DNA from: Sedimenticola sp.
GTDB lineage: Bacteria > Pseudomonadota > Gammaproteobacteria > Chromatiales > Chromatiaceae
Direction: 5' to 3'
Length of the DNA stretch: 60,673 nucleotides
Assembly (NCBI GenBank): GCA_027008705.1
Contig: JALVEB010000197.1
Coordinates: 1-60,673, forward strand
Below, one piece after another: positions 9,883 to 20,813 of the stretch. The notes under the pieces were generated by a model. The model was given only the letters and a program-made list of their open reading frames with translations, was not told where the DNA came from and made no database searches. Each line of letters starts with the position of its first letter. The first letter of the stretch is position 1. Position numbers and translations under genes: made by a program.

Positions 9883-10084
9883 GTTTGTCACGGGAGGCGG
9901 GAAAAGCGCTTCCGGCCTGCCCGTTTGGCCGACTCTCCGTTGGCGTTTTGCGTATTGCCCATTTCAAGTCATTGATCAGAGCGAGTTCTGGGCAGTCTGG
10001 CAGACGCTCGTCGAGGCATTCGGGTCGAATCAGTAAACCCTGATATAATGGCCGGCTTTGCTTCTTGGTAAACCGGATCCGCTC

Positions 10085-11908
<1,824 letters not shown>

Positions 11909-11925
11909 GTTCTCTCCCATAGTAA

Positions 11926-12028
11926 GATACCCGTCGCCCATGAATTTTCGGCCCCTGCGACCGCCCCTCGCGCCCACGGGCGAGAGGGGCGGCCTTGAAA
12001 ATCCGAAAACTCATGGGCGACGAGCATA
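11926..12028. repeat. MITE-like family B copy 3 (long cruciform)
   Basis: GTCGCCCATGAATTTTCGG ... CCGAAAACTCATGGGCGAC (18/19 complementary arms) with inner CCGCCCCTC/GAGaGGGGCGG arms; just downstream of typA stop. Confidence 0.8.
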
Positions 12029-12173
12029 AGCGTGGAGAGCTCACGTTTCTCACGGGGCGCGGTGGTCAGCCGCCATGGCTTGGGCTATAAAGAATTCGCT
12101 GTTTCTTCCGCTATCTCGAAAACCCACGGCCTGCCGGCGCGCCCGGTGGGTTTCATGTCGGGGGAGAAAGTCG

Positions 12174-13130
12174 ATGCAACGAATCGTCGGGCTGGTTTGC
12201 GTTCTCTGGCTGCCGGTTTCGGCCCTGGCGGGAACTCGCTGTCTGATGGTTTCATCCTATCATCCGGAATACCCTTGGTCCCATGGCGAAGAGGCCGGCG
12301 TGCGCGCCACCCTGGGCGACGCCTGCGACCTGCGTGTCTTCTATATGGATACCAAGCGCCATCGTGATGAGCGTTCGAAGAAACGCGCGGCGGTGCGCGC
12401 GCGTCGGCTTATCGAAACCTGGAAGCCGGACGTTCTGATCGCCGCCGACGACAATGCCGTCAAATACCTGGTCGCTCCGTACTATAAGGACGGTCCGTTG
12501 CCGGTCGTGTTCTGCGGCGTCAACTGGTCGGCGGCTCCGTATGGTCTGCCGACATCGCATGTCACCGGGATGGTGGAAATCGCGCCGGTCGCGGCCTTGC
12601 TGAAGGCCGCGGCCACAATCAGCGGAGGCAGGCGCGCGCTCTACCTGGGCGCGGATACCCTGAGCGAACGTAAGAACCTGCGCTGGTCGCGTCGCGTCGC
12701 CGGGAGGATGAATATCGAGCTGGAGAGTCATCTGGTTGCAACGCGGGAAGCCTGGCTGTCTGCGTTTGCGGCGGCGCAGGATCAAGGCTACGATTTCCTC
12801 GTGATCGGAAGTCGTGCCGGCATCGATGGTTGGGACGAGCGATTGGTGGCCCGGGCCGTCCGCCGGCTGGGGCGGGTTTTGAGCGTGACGGTGCATGAAT
12901 GGATGATGCCTGTCGCGATGCTCGGCATGACCAAGATTCCAGAGGAGCAGGGCGAATGGGCCGCTGAAGTCGCGTTGGAGATACTGAATGGCCATTCACC
13001 GTCGGAATACCCGGTTTTGAGTAACCGGCAATGGGATCTGTGGCAAAACCCACGCCTGCTGTCCGCCGCGGGTATCCGCTTGCCGGCGTCGCTGGAGAAC
13101 AAAGCGAAACGGGTTCATCGTGTCGACTAG
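12174..13130 (+). CDS. Periplasmic ABC-type substrate-binding-like protein (ABC_sub_bind-type)
   Basis: Signal peptide MQRIVGLVCVLWLPVSALA; MVSSYHPEYPWSHG, PDVLIAADDNAVKYLV, PVVFCGVN, TGMVE, PVAMLGMTKIPEEQGEWAAEVALEILNG. Confidence 0.75.
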   Translation: MQRIVGLVCVLWLPVSALAGTRCLMVSSYHPEYPWSHGEEAGVRATLGDACDLRVFYMDTKRHRDERSKKRAAVRARRLIETWKPDVLIAADDNAVKYLVAPYYKDGPLPVVFCGVNWSAAPYGLPTSHVTGMVEIAPVAALLKAAATISGGRRALYLGADTLSERKNLRWSRRVAGRMNIELESHLVATREAWLSAFAAAQDQGYDFLVIGSRAGIDGWDERLVARAVRRLGRVLSVTVHEWMMPVAMLGMTKIPEEQGEWAAEVALEILNGHSPSEYPVLSNRQWDLWQNPRLLSAAGIRLPASLENKAKRVHRVD

Positions 13131-13306
13131 CCCGGATTTCTCACCAGCGTTTGTTGCGAGACGGATCCAGGGTGCGTCCTGGGTGGCTTTCGCGGCCGGG
13201 GAGCGCGCAGGCACAGGCGACACGATGTCGAGCACTCCGACCGAGCGAAAGCCAGCCAGGGCGTGCCATTGGGTCGTCGCAGTAGAAGGATGGTGAGAAA
13301 TGCGGG
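13131..13306. repeat. MITE-like family A copy 2 (with nested insertion)
   Basis: CCCGgATTTCTCACCAGCG ... TGGTGAGAAATGCGGG; CTAG on both flanks; 89 bp longer than copy 3 because of an internal palindromic insert. Confidence 0.85.
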
Positions 13307-16044
13307 CTAGACGGGCGGTCGTTTCTTCCTTTCTGAAACGCTATCGCGAGGCGTTGTCGCTCGGCTTGTTGCTGGCGATCCCGGTGCTCGCCGTGGCGCT
13401 GGCGCGTTCCGTGTACCATGTCGAGAGCGACGCTCGTTATCGACACCGGACGACCGAGATCGCGCGCGGCCTGATGCGCAATATCGATCATGTCGAGGGT
13501 TTGCTGACGGCTTCGTCGGCGGTTCATCAGGCCCTCGATGCCATGGATGCCGCCCAGTTCGCCGGGTTCGCCCACGAGCTGCTGAGCGCCTATCCACGAA
13601 TCAGCAGCCTCGCCTACCTGCCGGTGGTGCGCAGCGAGGACCGCGCGCGGTTCGAGCGACAGGTTTCGTCGACGCGGATGCGGCCATTCCACATCCGTGA
13701 GCGCGCCGACGGGGGCGACACCCGGCGCGCGGAACCTCGGGAACGCTATGCGCCGGTGCTGCACATCGAACCCTTGACGCCGGTGAACGCCCGCCTGCTC
13801 GGTCGTGACCTGTTGGCCGAGGAGCCCTTGGCCGGCGTGATCGGCGAGGCGATCGATTCCGGCCGGGTACGCTCGCTGATCCAGCGGCGCGCGTTGCTCA
13901 TGCTGAAAGCCGTGTACTATGGATACTATCCGCCCCGGGACGCGGCTGAGCGTCATGCCCAGGCGCAAGGCGTCTATCTGGCGCGCATGCCCCTGGGCGA
14001 CATCCTCGCAGGTCTGCTCCGCGTTGGGGAGCGCGTGGAACTGGCGCCGCTGGCGGCGGGCCCGCGTCGCGCCGCGATCGTCGAGGAGCTTGCCCCGGTT
14101 GCCGCGGAGACAGCCTCCGGCGCGACCCGGCTCGTCGAGTTGCCAATGCGCTTGCCGGATGGCGAATACCGGCTGCGCGCGGCTTTTCGCGTCACGCAGC
14201 CTTGGTACCTTATGCGCGAGGCCGGGATGATCCTCGCGGGAGGCGCGGTGCTGACCCTGCTTTCGGCCTGGCTGTGGTGGCTGCGACGGCGCGCCGACCA
14301 GGGGCTGCGCCGCGCCGCCGGCCAGCTTCATGCCGAGAAGGAGCGCGCCGAGGTGGCGCTGTATTCGATCGGCGAAGCCGTCGTGACCACCGACGAGCGG
14401 GGACGGGTCGATCGCCTCAATGCGGCGGCTGAACGCCTCACCGGCTGGAGCGCGGAGCAGGCCATCGGGCGGGATATTCGCGAGATCGTCCCATTGGTGC
14501 GGGAGAAGGACGACCAGCCGTTGTCCTCGCCCTTTCAACGGGTCTACGGCGGTGGCGAATCGCTGTCTCCATGCGAGCTCATGTTGCTGCGCGCCGACGG
14601 AGGGCGCGTCGCGATCACCGAGACCGCGGCGCCGATCCTCGATGCGCGTGGACATGTCACGGGAGCCGTCGTGGTGATGCGCGACATGAGCCGCGAGCGT
14701 GAGCTGATCCGTCGCGCGACCCACCAGGCCCGCCATGATGCGCTGACCGGGCTCCACAACCGCTACGCCTTCGAAGGCGACATCCGTCGGGCCATCGACG
14801 CCGCGGCTGAAGGCGAGGGCAGGCATGTGGTGTGCTTCATCGACCTCGATCGCTTCAAGAAGATCAACGACAGCTGCGGACATGCGGCGGGGGACCAATT
14901 GCTGCGCCAAGTGGCTCAGTTGTTGAAATCCGGCATTCGCAAGGAGGATGTGCTGGCGCGGATCGGCGGTGATGAGTTCGGGATTCTGCTGCGGCACTGC
15001 GATCTCGACCAGGCGCGCGCAACGGCCGAAAATCTGCGCCGCAAGCTGGCCGATTTTCGCTTGATCTGGGATGGAGAGCATTTCTCGGTGGGCCTGAGTA
15101 TCGGCCTCGCCTTGATTGCCGATGGCCGTCTCGGCGCCGGCGAGATTCTGAAAGCCGCCGATGCCGCCTGCTACATGGCGAAAGAGCGGGGACGAAACCA
15201 GGTTTGCGTCTATCGGTTGGACGACGAGAAGCTGCGTCGGCGGTCGCTCGACCTGCGTTTGGCGAATCAGCTGCAAGATGCCCTGGATGAGGATCGGCTC
15301 GAACTGTTTCGTCAGCCGATCTTCGATCTGCGTGGCGATTTGAAGACGCCCGAGGGCTACGAATTTCTGCTGCGCATCCGTCTTGCCGATGACGGTTTAT
15401 GCGGCCCGTCGAAATTCCTCAATATCGCCGAGCGATTCGACCTGCTGACCCTGCTCGACCGCGCCGTGGTCGCCAAGGCCTTCCGGCTGATTCAGCGTTA
15501 TCGGGCGGCCCCGGGGGCGCGACGGACACGCTTCCACATCAATCTGTCGGGTCAGTCCATCGGCCGGGCCGAGGTGCTCGAATTCATCCAGCGCGAGGCC
15601 TCGCGGCGAAGCATTCCGCCCGCTTCGGTGTGTTTCGAGATCCATGAGAGCAGCGTGATCGAGAACATGGATACCGCGATCGCGGCGATGGCGCGGCTGC
15701 GTGACGCGGGCTTCCGCTTTGCCCTGGACGACTTCGGCACCGGCTTGAGTTCGATGGCCTATCTGAAGAAACTGCCTGTCGACATGCTGAAGATCGACGG
15801 CGAGTTCGTGCGTTCGATTCTGTCGGATCCGGTGGATCAGGCCCTGGTGCGGACCATCAATGAAATCAGCCATATGCTCGGAATGCGCACCATGATCGAA
15901 CGGGTCGAGGATCGCGCCACGCTGGAGCTGCTGCGCAAGATCGGCATCGATGCGGTGCAGGGATACTACACCGGCGGGCCCGAAGCCATGGTGGTGGAAA
16001 ACGCAAGCGGCGGTCTCAGCCTGGTGCGGTTGCGCGGCGCATAG
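13300..16044 (+). CDS. CHASE-PAS-GGDEF-EAL signalling protein
   Basis: Two TM segments flanking a CHASE-like region; PAS; RIGGDEFGILL; EFLLR, NLSGQSI, DDFGTGLSSMAYLKKLPVDMLKID, VQGYY. Confidence 0.92.
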   Translation: MRARRAVVSSFLKRYREALSLGLLLAIPVLAVALARSVYHVESDARYRHRTTEIARGLMRNIDHVEGLLTASSAVHQALDAMDAAQFAGFAHELLSAYPRISSLAYLPVVRSEDRARFERQVSSTRMRPFHIRERADGGDTRRAEPRERYAPVLHIEPLTPVNARLLGRDLLAEEPLAGVIGEAIDSGRVRSLIQRRALLMLKAVYYGYYPPRDAAERHAQAQGVYLARMPLGDILAGLLRVGERVELAPLAAGPRRAAIVEELAPVAAETASGATRLVELPMRLPDGEYRLRAAFRVTQPWYLMREAGMILAGGAVLTLLSAWLWWLRRRADQGLRRAAGQLHAEKERAEVALYSIGEAVVTTDERGRVDRLNAAAERLTGWSAEQAIGRDIREIVPLVREKDDQPLSSPFQRVYGGGESLSPCELMLLRADGGRVAITETAAPILDARGHVTGAVVVMRDMSRERELIRRATHQARHDALTGLHNRYAFEGDIRRAIDAAAEGEGRHVVCFIDLDRFKKINDSCGHAAGDQLLRQVAQLLKSGIRKEDVLARIGGDEFGILLRHCDLDQARATAENLRRKLADFRLIWDGEHFSVGLSIGLALIADGRLGAGEILKAADAACYMAKERGRNQVCVYRLDDEKLRRRSLDLRLANQLQDALDEDRLELFRQPIFDLRGDLKTPEGYEFLLRIRLADDGLCGPSKFLNIAERFDLLTLLDRAVVAKAFRLIQRYRAAPGARRTRFHINLSGQSIGRAEVLEFIQREASRRSIPPASVCFEIHESSVIENMDTAIAAMARLRDAGFRFALDDFGTGLSSMAYLKKLPVDMLKIDGEFVRSILSDPVDQALVRTINEISHMLGMRTMIERVEDRATLELLRKIGIDAVQGYYTGGPEAMVVENASGGLSLVRLRGA

Positions 16045-16984
16045 CGTCGGCGAGCGCGATGGCCGCGCGCAGGCTGCCGTCGCTGGCGCGCCCGCCGCCG
16101 GCCAGCGCCAAGGCGGTGCCGTGATCGACCGAGGTGCGGATGATCGGCAAGCCGAGGGTGACATTGACCGCTTCGCCGAAACTGGCATGTTTCAGCACCG
16201 GCAGGCCCTGGTCGTGATACATCGCCAATACCGCGTCGGCCTCTGCCAGCCGGTCGCGGTTGAACAGGGTATCCGCGGGCAGCGGGCCGACCAGGTCCAT
16301 TCCGCCTGCGCGCAGCCTGGCGAGCACCGGTTCGATGATCTCGATCTCCTCGCGGCCGAGATGCCCCTCCTCGCCGGCATGGGGATTCAGGCCGCATACC
16401 AGGATGCGTGGCGAGGCGATGCCGAAGCGTCTCGCCAGATCGCGGTGCAGTGTGGTGACGACGCGTTCCAGCAAGCGCGCATCGATGGCCTCGGCGACCG
16501 CCTTCAGCGGGAGGTGGGTGGTGGCCAGCGCGACCCGCAGCGTCGGGCTGGCGAGCATCATCACCGGGTGCCCGCCGGTCCGCGCGGCGAGGTACTCGGT
16601 ATGGCCGGTGAATGGGATGCCGGCCTCGTTGATGATGCCCTTATGGACCGGCGCGGTGACCATGGCGTCGAACAGGCCCCGCCGACAGCCCTCCACCGCG
16701 CGATCGAGCAGACGCAGCACATGGCGCGCATTGGCCGCGTCCAGCCGGCCGGGTCGTGACGGCGCGTCCAGCGGCTCGCGCAGCACGCTGAGCGCCGCGG
16801 GCCGGGCCGGATCGAACGCCGGCGCGGCGAATTCCATCCCGAGCGCGGCGGCGCGCGCCGCGAGCAGCCCTGGATCGCCGATGAGCACCAGCGGGGGCAG
16901 GTCATCGTAGCCGGCAAGGCGCGCGCACAGCTCCGGCCCGATGCCGGCGGGTTCGCCGACGGTGACCGCGATCGGTTTCATCAT
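16016..16984 (-). CDS. pdxA: 4-hydroxythreonine-4-phosphate dehydrogenase
   Basis: AVTVGEPAGIGPELCARL, FTGHTEYLA, LNPHAGEEGHLGREE, AMYHDQGLPVLKHASFGEAVNVTLGLPIIRTSVDHGTALALAG. Confidence 0.97.
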   Translation of the reverse strand: MMKPIAVTVGEPAGIGPELCARLAGYDDLPPLVLIGDPGLLAARAAALGMEFAAPAFDPARPAALSVLREPLDAPSRPGRLDAANARHVLRLLDRAVEGCRRGLFDAMVTAPVHKGIINEAGIPFTGHTEYLAARTGGHPVMMLASPTLRVALATTHLPLKAVAEAIDARLLERVVTTLHRDLARRFGIASPRILVCGLNPHAGEEGHLGREEIEIIEPVLARLRAGGMDLVGPLPADTLFNRDRLAEADAVLAMYHDQGLPVLKHASFGEAVNVTLGLPIIRTSVDHGTALALAGGGRASDGSLRAAIALADAMRRATAPG

Positions 16985-18267
16985 TGGGGCAGACGGATAT
17001 CCACATAGGCCTCGTCGCGCAGCCGGCGTGACAACAGCTCGGCCTGTTGGTCGGCCTTGCGCTTGCGGATCTGTTCGCGCGCCCGTTGGCGCAGGCGTTC
17101 GTCGCTGTCGTCATGCTTGCGGCGCCCGAGTACCTGAACGATGTGCCAGCCGAAATCGGTACGGAACGGCTGGCTTACCTCGCCGACGGCGAGCTTGTTC
17201 ATGGCTTCGGCGAAGGCCGGCACCACGTCCTCGTCGCTGATCCATTTCAGATCGCCGCCGTTCAGCGCCGAGCCCTTGTCATCGGAGTGGGCGCGCGCCA
17301 GGGTGGTGAAATCCTCGCCGTTTTCGATGCGATCGCGCAGTTGTTCCAGGCGCCGGCGCGCCTCTTTGCTGGAGGTCCGCTCATCGACGCGGATCAGGAT
17401 GTGACGCGCGTGGGTTTGTTCGATCATGTGCTGGTTGTCGCCCTTGATATCCTCTACCTGGAAGATATGGAACCCTCCGGCACCGCGCACCGGCTCGCTG
17501 ATGCCGCCCTTCGGCAGGTCGGCGATGGCGTCGGCCGCGACATCCGGCAAGGCTCCGGACTCGATCCAGCCCAGATCGCCGCCGTTCAGGGCCTGGCGAC
17601 CGTCCGACTCGGTGACCGCCAATTCGCCGAAATCGGCGCCGTTGCGCAGTCGTTCCACCAAGTCTTGCGCCTTCTTCCGCGCCGCCGCGATCTGGTCGGC
17701 GCTGGCGCCCTCCGGCGTGGCGATCAGGATATGGCGCAAATGATAGGCCGAGGGACCGGCGAGATCGGCCTTGTGTCGCGCCAGCCAGGCTTGAATCTCG
17801 CGTTCGCTGACCTTGATCTTGTTGACGACCGCGCGTTGTTTGAAGCGTTGCAGCAGGATCTGACGGCGCAGGTTCTTGCGATAGTCGTCGAAATTCACGC
17901 CCGCCTGTTCCAGCGCGTCGCGGAAGGCTCCGACGCTGAGGCCGTTGCGCTTGGCGATATTGCTGATCGCCTGCGCCAGCATCTCGTTGCTGACCTCGAT
18001 GCCGGCGCGATGGGCGGCTTCCTCCTGCAACTTCTCGACGATCAGGCGTTCGAGCACCTGGCGCTCGAGCGGTTCGCGCGGGGGCGGGCGCTGCCCCTTG
18101 GCGCGCAGGCCGGCGAGGATCTGATCGGTGCGCCGGTCCAGCTCGCTGCGCATGATGGTATCGTCATTGACCACCGCGACGATCTCGTCGAGCGGTCGTT
18201 CCTCGGCAAGCGCGGCGTGCGTCGCGAGCAGCAGGATGGCGAGAAGCGGGATCAGCAGTCTATTCAT
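16981..18267 (-). CDS. surA: Peptidyl-prolyl isomerase / periplasmic chaperone SurA
   Basis: LDEIVAVVNDDTIMRSELDRR; two parvulin (rotamase) domains with GGDLGWI and GGDLKWI; between lptD and pdxA. Confidence 0.96.
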   Translation of the reverse strand: MNRLLIPLLAILLLATHAALAEERPLDEIVAVVNDDTIMRSELDRRTDQILAGLRAKGQRPPPREPLERQVLERLIVEKLQEEAAHRAGIEVSNEMLAQAISNIAKRNGLSVGAFRDALEQAGVNFDDYRKNLRRQILLQRFKQRAVVNKIKVSEREIQAWLARHKADLAGPSAYHLRHILIATPEGASADQIAAARKKAQDLVERLRNGADFGELAVTESDGRQALNGGDLGWIESGALPDVAADAIADLPKGGISEPVRGAGGFHIFQVEDIKGDNQHMIEQTHARHILIRVDERTSSKEARRRLEQLRDRIENGEDFTTLARAHSDDKGSALNGGDLKWISDEDVVPAFAEAMNKLAVGEVSQPFRTDFGWHIVQVLGRRKHDDSDERLRQRAREQIRKRKADQQAELLSRRLRDEAYVDIRLPQ

Positions 18268-20644
18268 AAGTGGTTCGATAGCCTTGGATATTGCGTTGCA
18301 GGTAGTTGTCGATGTCATTGCCGAGTCGGCCGAGTCCGCGCAGCTCGAGCTGCATCAGAAACGTCAGATTGGACTCGGCGGACGGGTCGCTGAGGTAGTT
18401 GCGCACCACCATGCGCAGCGACCAGCAGCAGTTGCCATACTCGAAGCCGGCGACCGATTCCATCGTCTTCTCGAACAGCATCGAGTAGTCCAGCCGTCCG
18501 ATCAGGCGCAGTCGCGGGTTTAGCGGCCAGACCATTGAGACCGCGGTGTTCTCCGAAATATCCCGCGTGAAGTGGTAGGCGAGGTCGGCCAGGCGGCCGC
18601 TTTCGTCATGGTAGCCGATACGCAGCGCGCTCTTCTCGGTGCGACCGTCGCCGAGCGATGGATTCCATTGGATGGTGCCGGCGAGATCCCAGTTCGGCGT
18701 CAGCGCGGCGCGCCCCTCGGCGACCAGCGACGAGGTCGCCTCGGTGGCGGTCGGCTGGCCGGGCAGCTGTACCTCGCGATCGGAGAAATAATAGATCTGG
18801 CCGATGCTGCCGCGCGCCAGCTCGCGACCGCTGGCGGTGTCGATCACGCGACTGGTGAGCGCGGCGGTCAACTGGTTGGCGTCACCCACCCGGTCCGCGC
18901 CGCTGAAGCGATCCTCGTAGAACAGGCTGACGAAGCTGAAATCGATATCGTCGGTATCGAACACCGGCAGCTCGCGTTGGTCGACGCGCGTGCGGTAAAG
19001 GTAGAACAGGCGCGGTTCCAGCGTCTGGGTGACGGCGTGGCCGAACCAGCGGCTCTTGCGCTCCAGAAACAGCCCGCTGTCCAGGCTGGCGCTGGCGCTG
19101 GTGCGGCTCGGCGTGTCGGGGCGGCCGGGGGCGTTGTTGTCCAGTGAATAGGCGGTATAACGCGCGCCCAGCTTCGGCGTGACGAAGCCCCAGCTGTTGC
19201 GCAGCGGCAGGCTGATCGCCGGGTGCAGGTCGACGCGGCTGCCACGCACGCTGTCGGTGCGCGAGAAATAGACATACTCGGCATCGAGCTGCACGGTGCT
19301 GCCGAGCCATTGGTTCGGGCGGCGCAGTTGAAACAGCAACTGCGGCAGGCGCGCATAGGGCCGCTGGTCGGGAGGGATCGCCAGGTCCAGGGTTTGGAAG
19401 TCTTGCACGCGGCCGAGCAGCCGCCAGCCGTCGCCCTGGTAGTTCAGCGTCGCGATGCGTTGCAGATGGCGCGTGCTCGCGATCGCCAGGCGGTTGCTCA
19501 AATCGTCGAGATAGTCGGCGTCCGAGGCCCAGTCGAACCCGATATCGCCGGTCAGGCGTGGGCTCAACGACAGGCGATGGCGCCACGAAAGCGCGCCGCG
19601 GTTGCTGTTGTCGCCGTCATACAGACGATCGTTCGGCAGGTATTCCGCGTTCAACGTGCCCCGTTGGCGGCGGCTCAGGTAACGGAACTCGGCGGCCAGC
19701 AACAGTCCGCGCTTCGAGACCAGGCGAGGGGTCAGCGTCAGGTCGTAGTCCGGCGCCAGATTGAAATAATAGGGCACCTGAATATCCACCCCGTTCTTGC
19801 TCGAATAGCCGGCGCGCGGCAGCAAGAAACCACTCTTGCGCCGGTCATCGATCGGGAAGCTGGCCCACGGCAGATAGAGAATCGGCACCCCCTTGAAGCG
19901 CAGCCGGGCGTTTTTCGCCTCGCCGACGCCCTTGTGTTGGTCGATGGCGAGCTCGTCGGCGCTCAATACCCAGTCATGGCGGCCGGGTGGACAGGTTGTG
20001 TAGGTGGGTCGATCATAGGTGGAATGCTCGCGGTCGAGGATGCGCGCGACGCGCGCCGTGCCGCGCGCGTGCGCCGCCGGCAACTGGTAGCCGACCTCGT
20101 CGAGCACCCCGCGATTCTCCGCCAGATGCAGCTCTGCGCGCGCCGCGTGGATTGTGCGCCGCGGCGTGCGAAACTCCACTCCGCCACGGGCCCGCAGGAG
20201 CTGTCGTTTGCTGTCGTAGTGGAGGAAATCGCCTTTCACCTGTTGGCTCGCGCGCCGCGCGACGACATTTCCATGCAGCTCGACCACGCCTTTGCCGACC
20301 TGGTAGTCCGCGTTGTCGGCCTCGATCGTCAGTGGCGCATTGGCGGGAACTTGCATGGAGGGCGGCGTCTTGCGCGTCGCTCGGGCATGTCGCCCCGGCA
20401 GCACGCAGGCGGCGGGCGACGCGACCGCTGCAAGCGCTTGCGCCCGGGGGGCTGGCGCGGGTTGCGCGGCGGGGGCGCCGCTGGACGTGGGCGGGTGATC
20501 CGTCGCGGCGTCCGCTTCCCCCCGCTGGGCGCAAACCCAGTTCCCGTCCGCGCCGGCGACGCATTGCCAGCCCGTATCGCCGGCCCATCCTCCGGGAGAG
20601 ACGACGGCAAGACAGATCAGCAGGGAAACGGCGGCGCGATGCAT
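18260..20644 (-). CDS. lptD: LPS-assembly protein LptD
   Basis: OstA-like domain (IEADNADYQVGKGVVELHGNV...) plus C-terminal beta-barrel; TCPPGRHDWVLSA; upstream of surA. Confidence 0.96.
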   Translation of the reverse strand: MHRAAVSLLICLAVVSPGGWAGDTGWQCVAGADGNWVCAQRGEADAATDHPPTSSGAPAAQPAPAPRAQALAAVASPAACVLPGRHARATRKTPPSMQVPANAPLTIEADNADYQVGKGVVELHGNVVARRASQQVKGDFLHYDSKRQLLRARGGVEFRTPRRTIHAARAELHLAENRGVLDEVGYQLPAAHARGTARVARILDREHSTYDRPTYTTCPPGRHDWVLSADELAIDQHKGVGEAKNARLRFKGVPILYLPWASFPIDDRRKSGFLLPRAGYSSKNGVDIQVPYYFNLAPDYDLTLTPRLVSKRGLLLAAEFRYLSRRQRGTLNAEYLPNDRLYDGDNSNRGALSWRHRLSLSPRLTGDIGFDWASDADYLDDLSNRLAIASTRHLQRIATLNYQGDGWRLLGRVQDFQTLDLAIPPDQRPYARLPQLLFQLRRPNQWLGSTVQLDAEYVYFSRTDSVRGSRVDLHPAISLPLRNSWGFVTPKLGARYTAYSLDNNAPGRPDTPSRTSASASLDSGLFLERKSRWFGHAVTQTLEPRLFYLYRTRVDQRELPVFDTDDIDFSFVSLFYEDRFSGADRVGDANQLTAALTSRVIDTASGRELARGSIGQIYYFSDREVQLPGQPTATEATSSLVAEGRAALTPNWDLAGTIQWNPSLGDGRTEKSALRIGYHDESGRLADLAYHFTRDISENTAVSMVWPLNPRLRLIGRLDYSMLFEKTMESVAGFEYGNCCWSLRMVVRNYLSDPSAESNLTFLMQLELRGLGRLGNDIDNYLQRNIQGYRTTYE

Positions 20645-20813
20645 CGGGGCTCCAAACGAGGTCCGTGAAGTGGGCTGGGCGCCTAGTTTACCGTATTCGC
20701 CGGCGGGATTCCGGGCGTGCGGAAGGCATGGGCCGCGGGGTGGGCGGCCATCGGTTGCTCATCGGCGCGGGCGCGATCGGGAAATCCCCCCGCTTGTGCG
20801 ACAATAGTCTGTC

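Noticed and set aside
13141-15276. 711-aa antisense ORF opposite the GGDEF/EAL gene
   Set aside because: High-GC antisense artefact; low-complexity Arg/His/Gln-rich translation, no family motif, and the sense strand has clear GGDEF/EAL domains
15300-16044. Degenerate inactive EAL domain
   Set aside because: Motif is EFL instead of EAL, but the catalytic Glu, Asn, DDFG, Lys and Gln positions appear retained, so inactivity cannot be claimed
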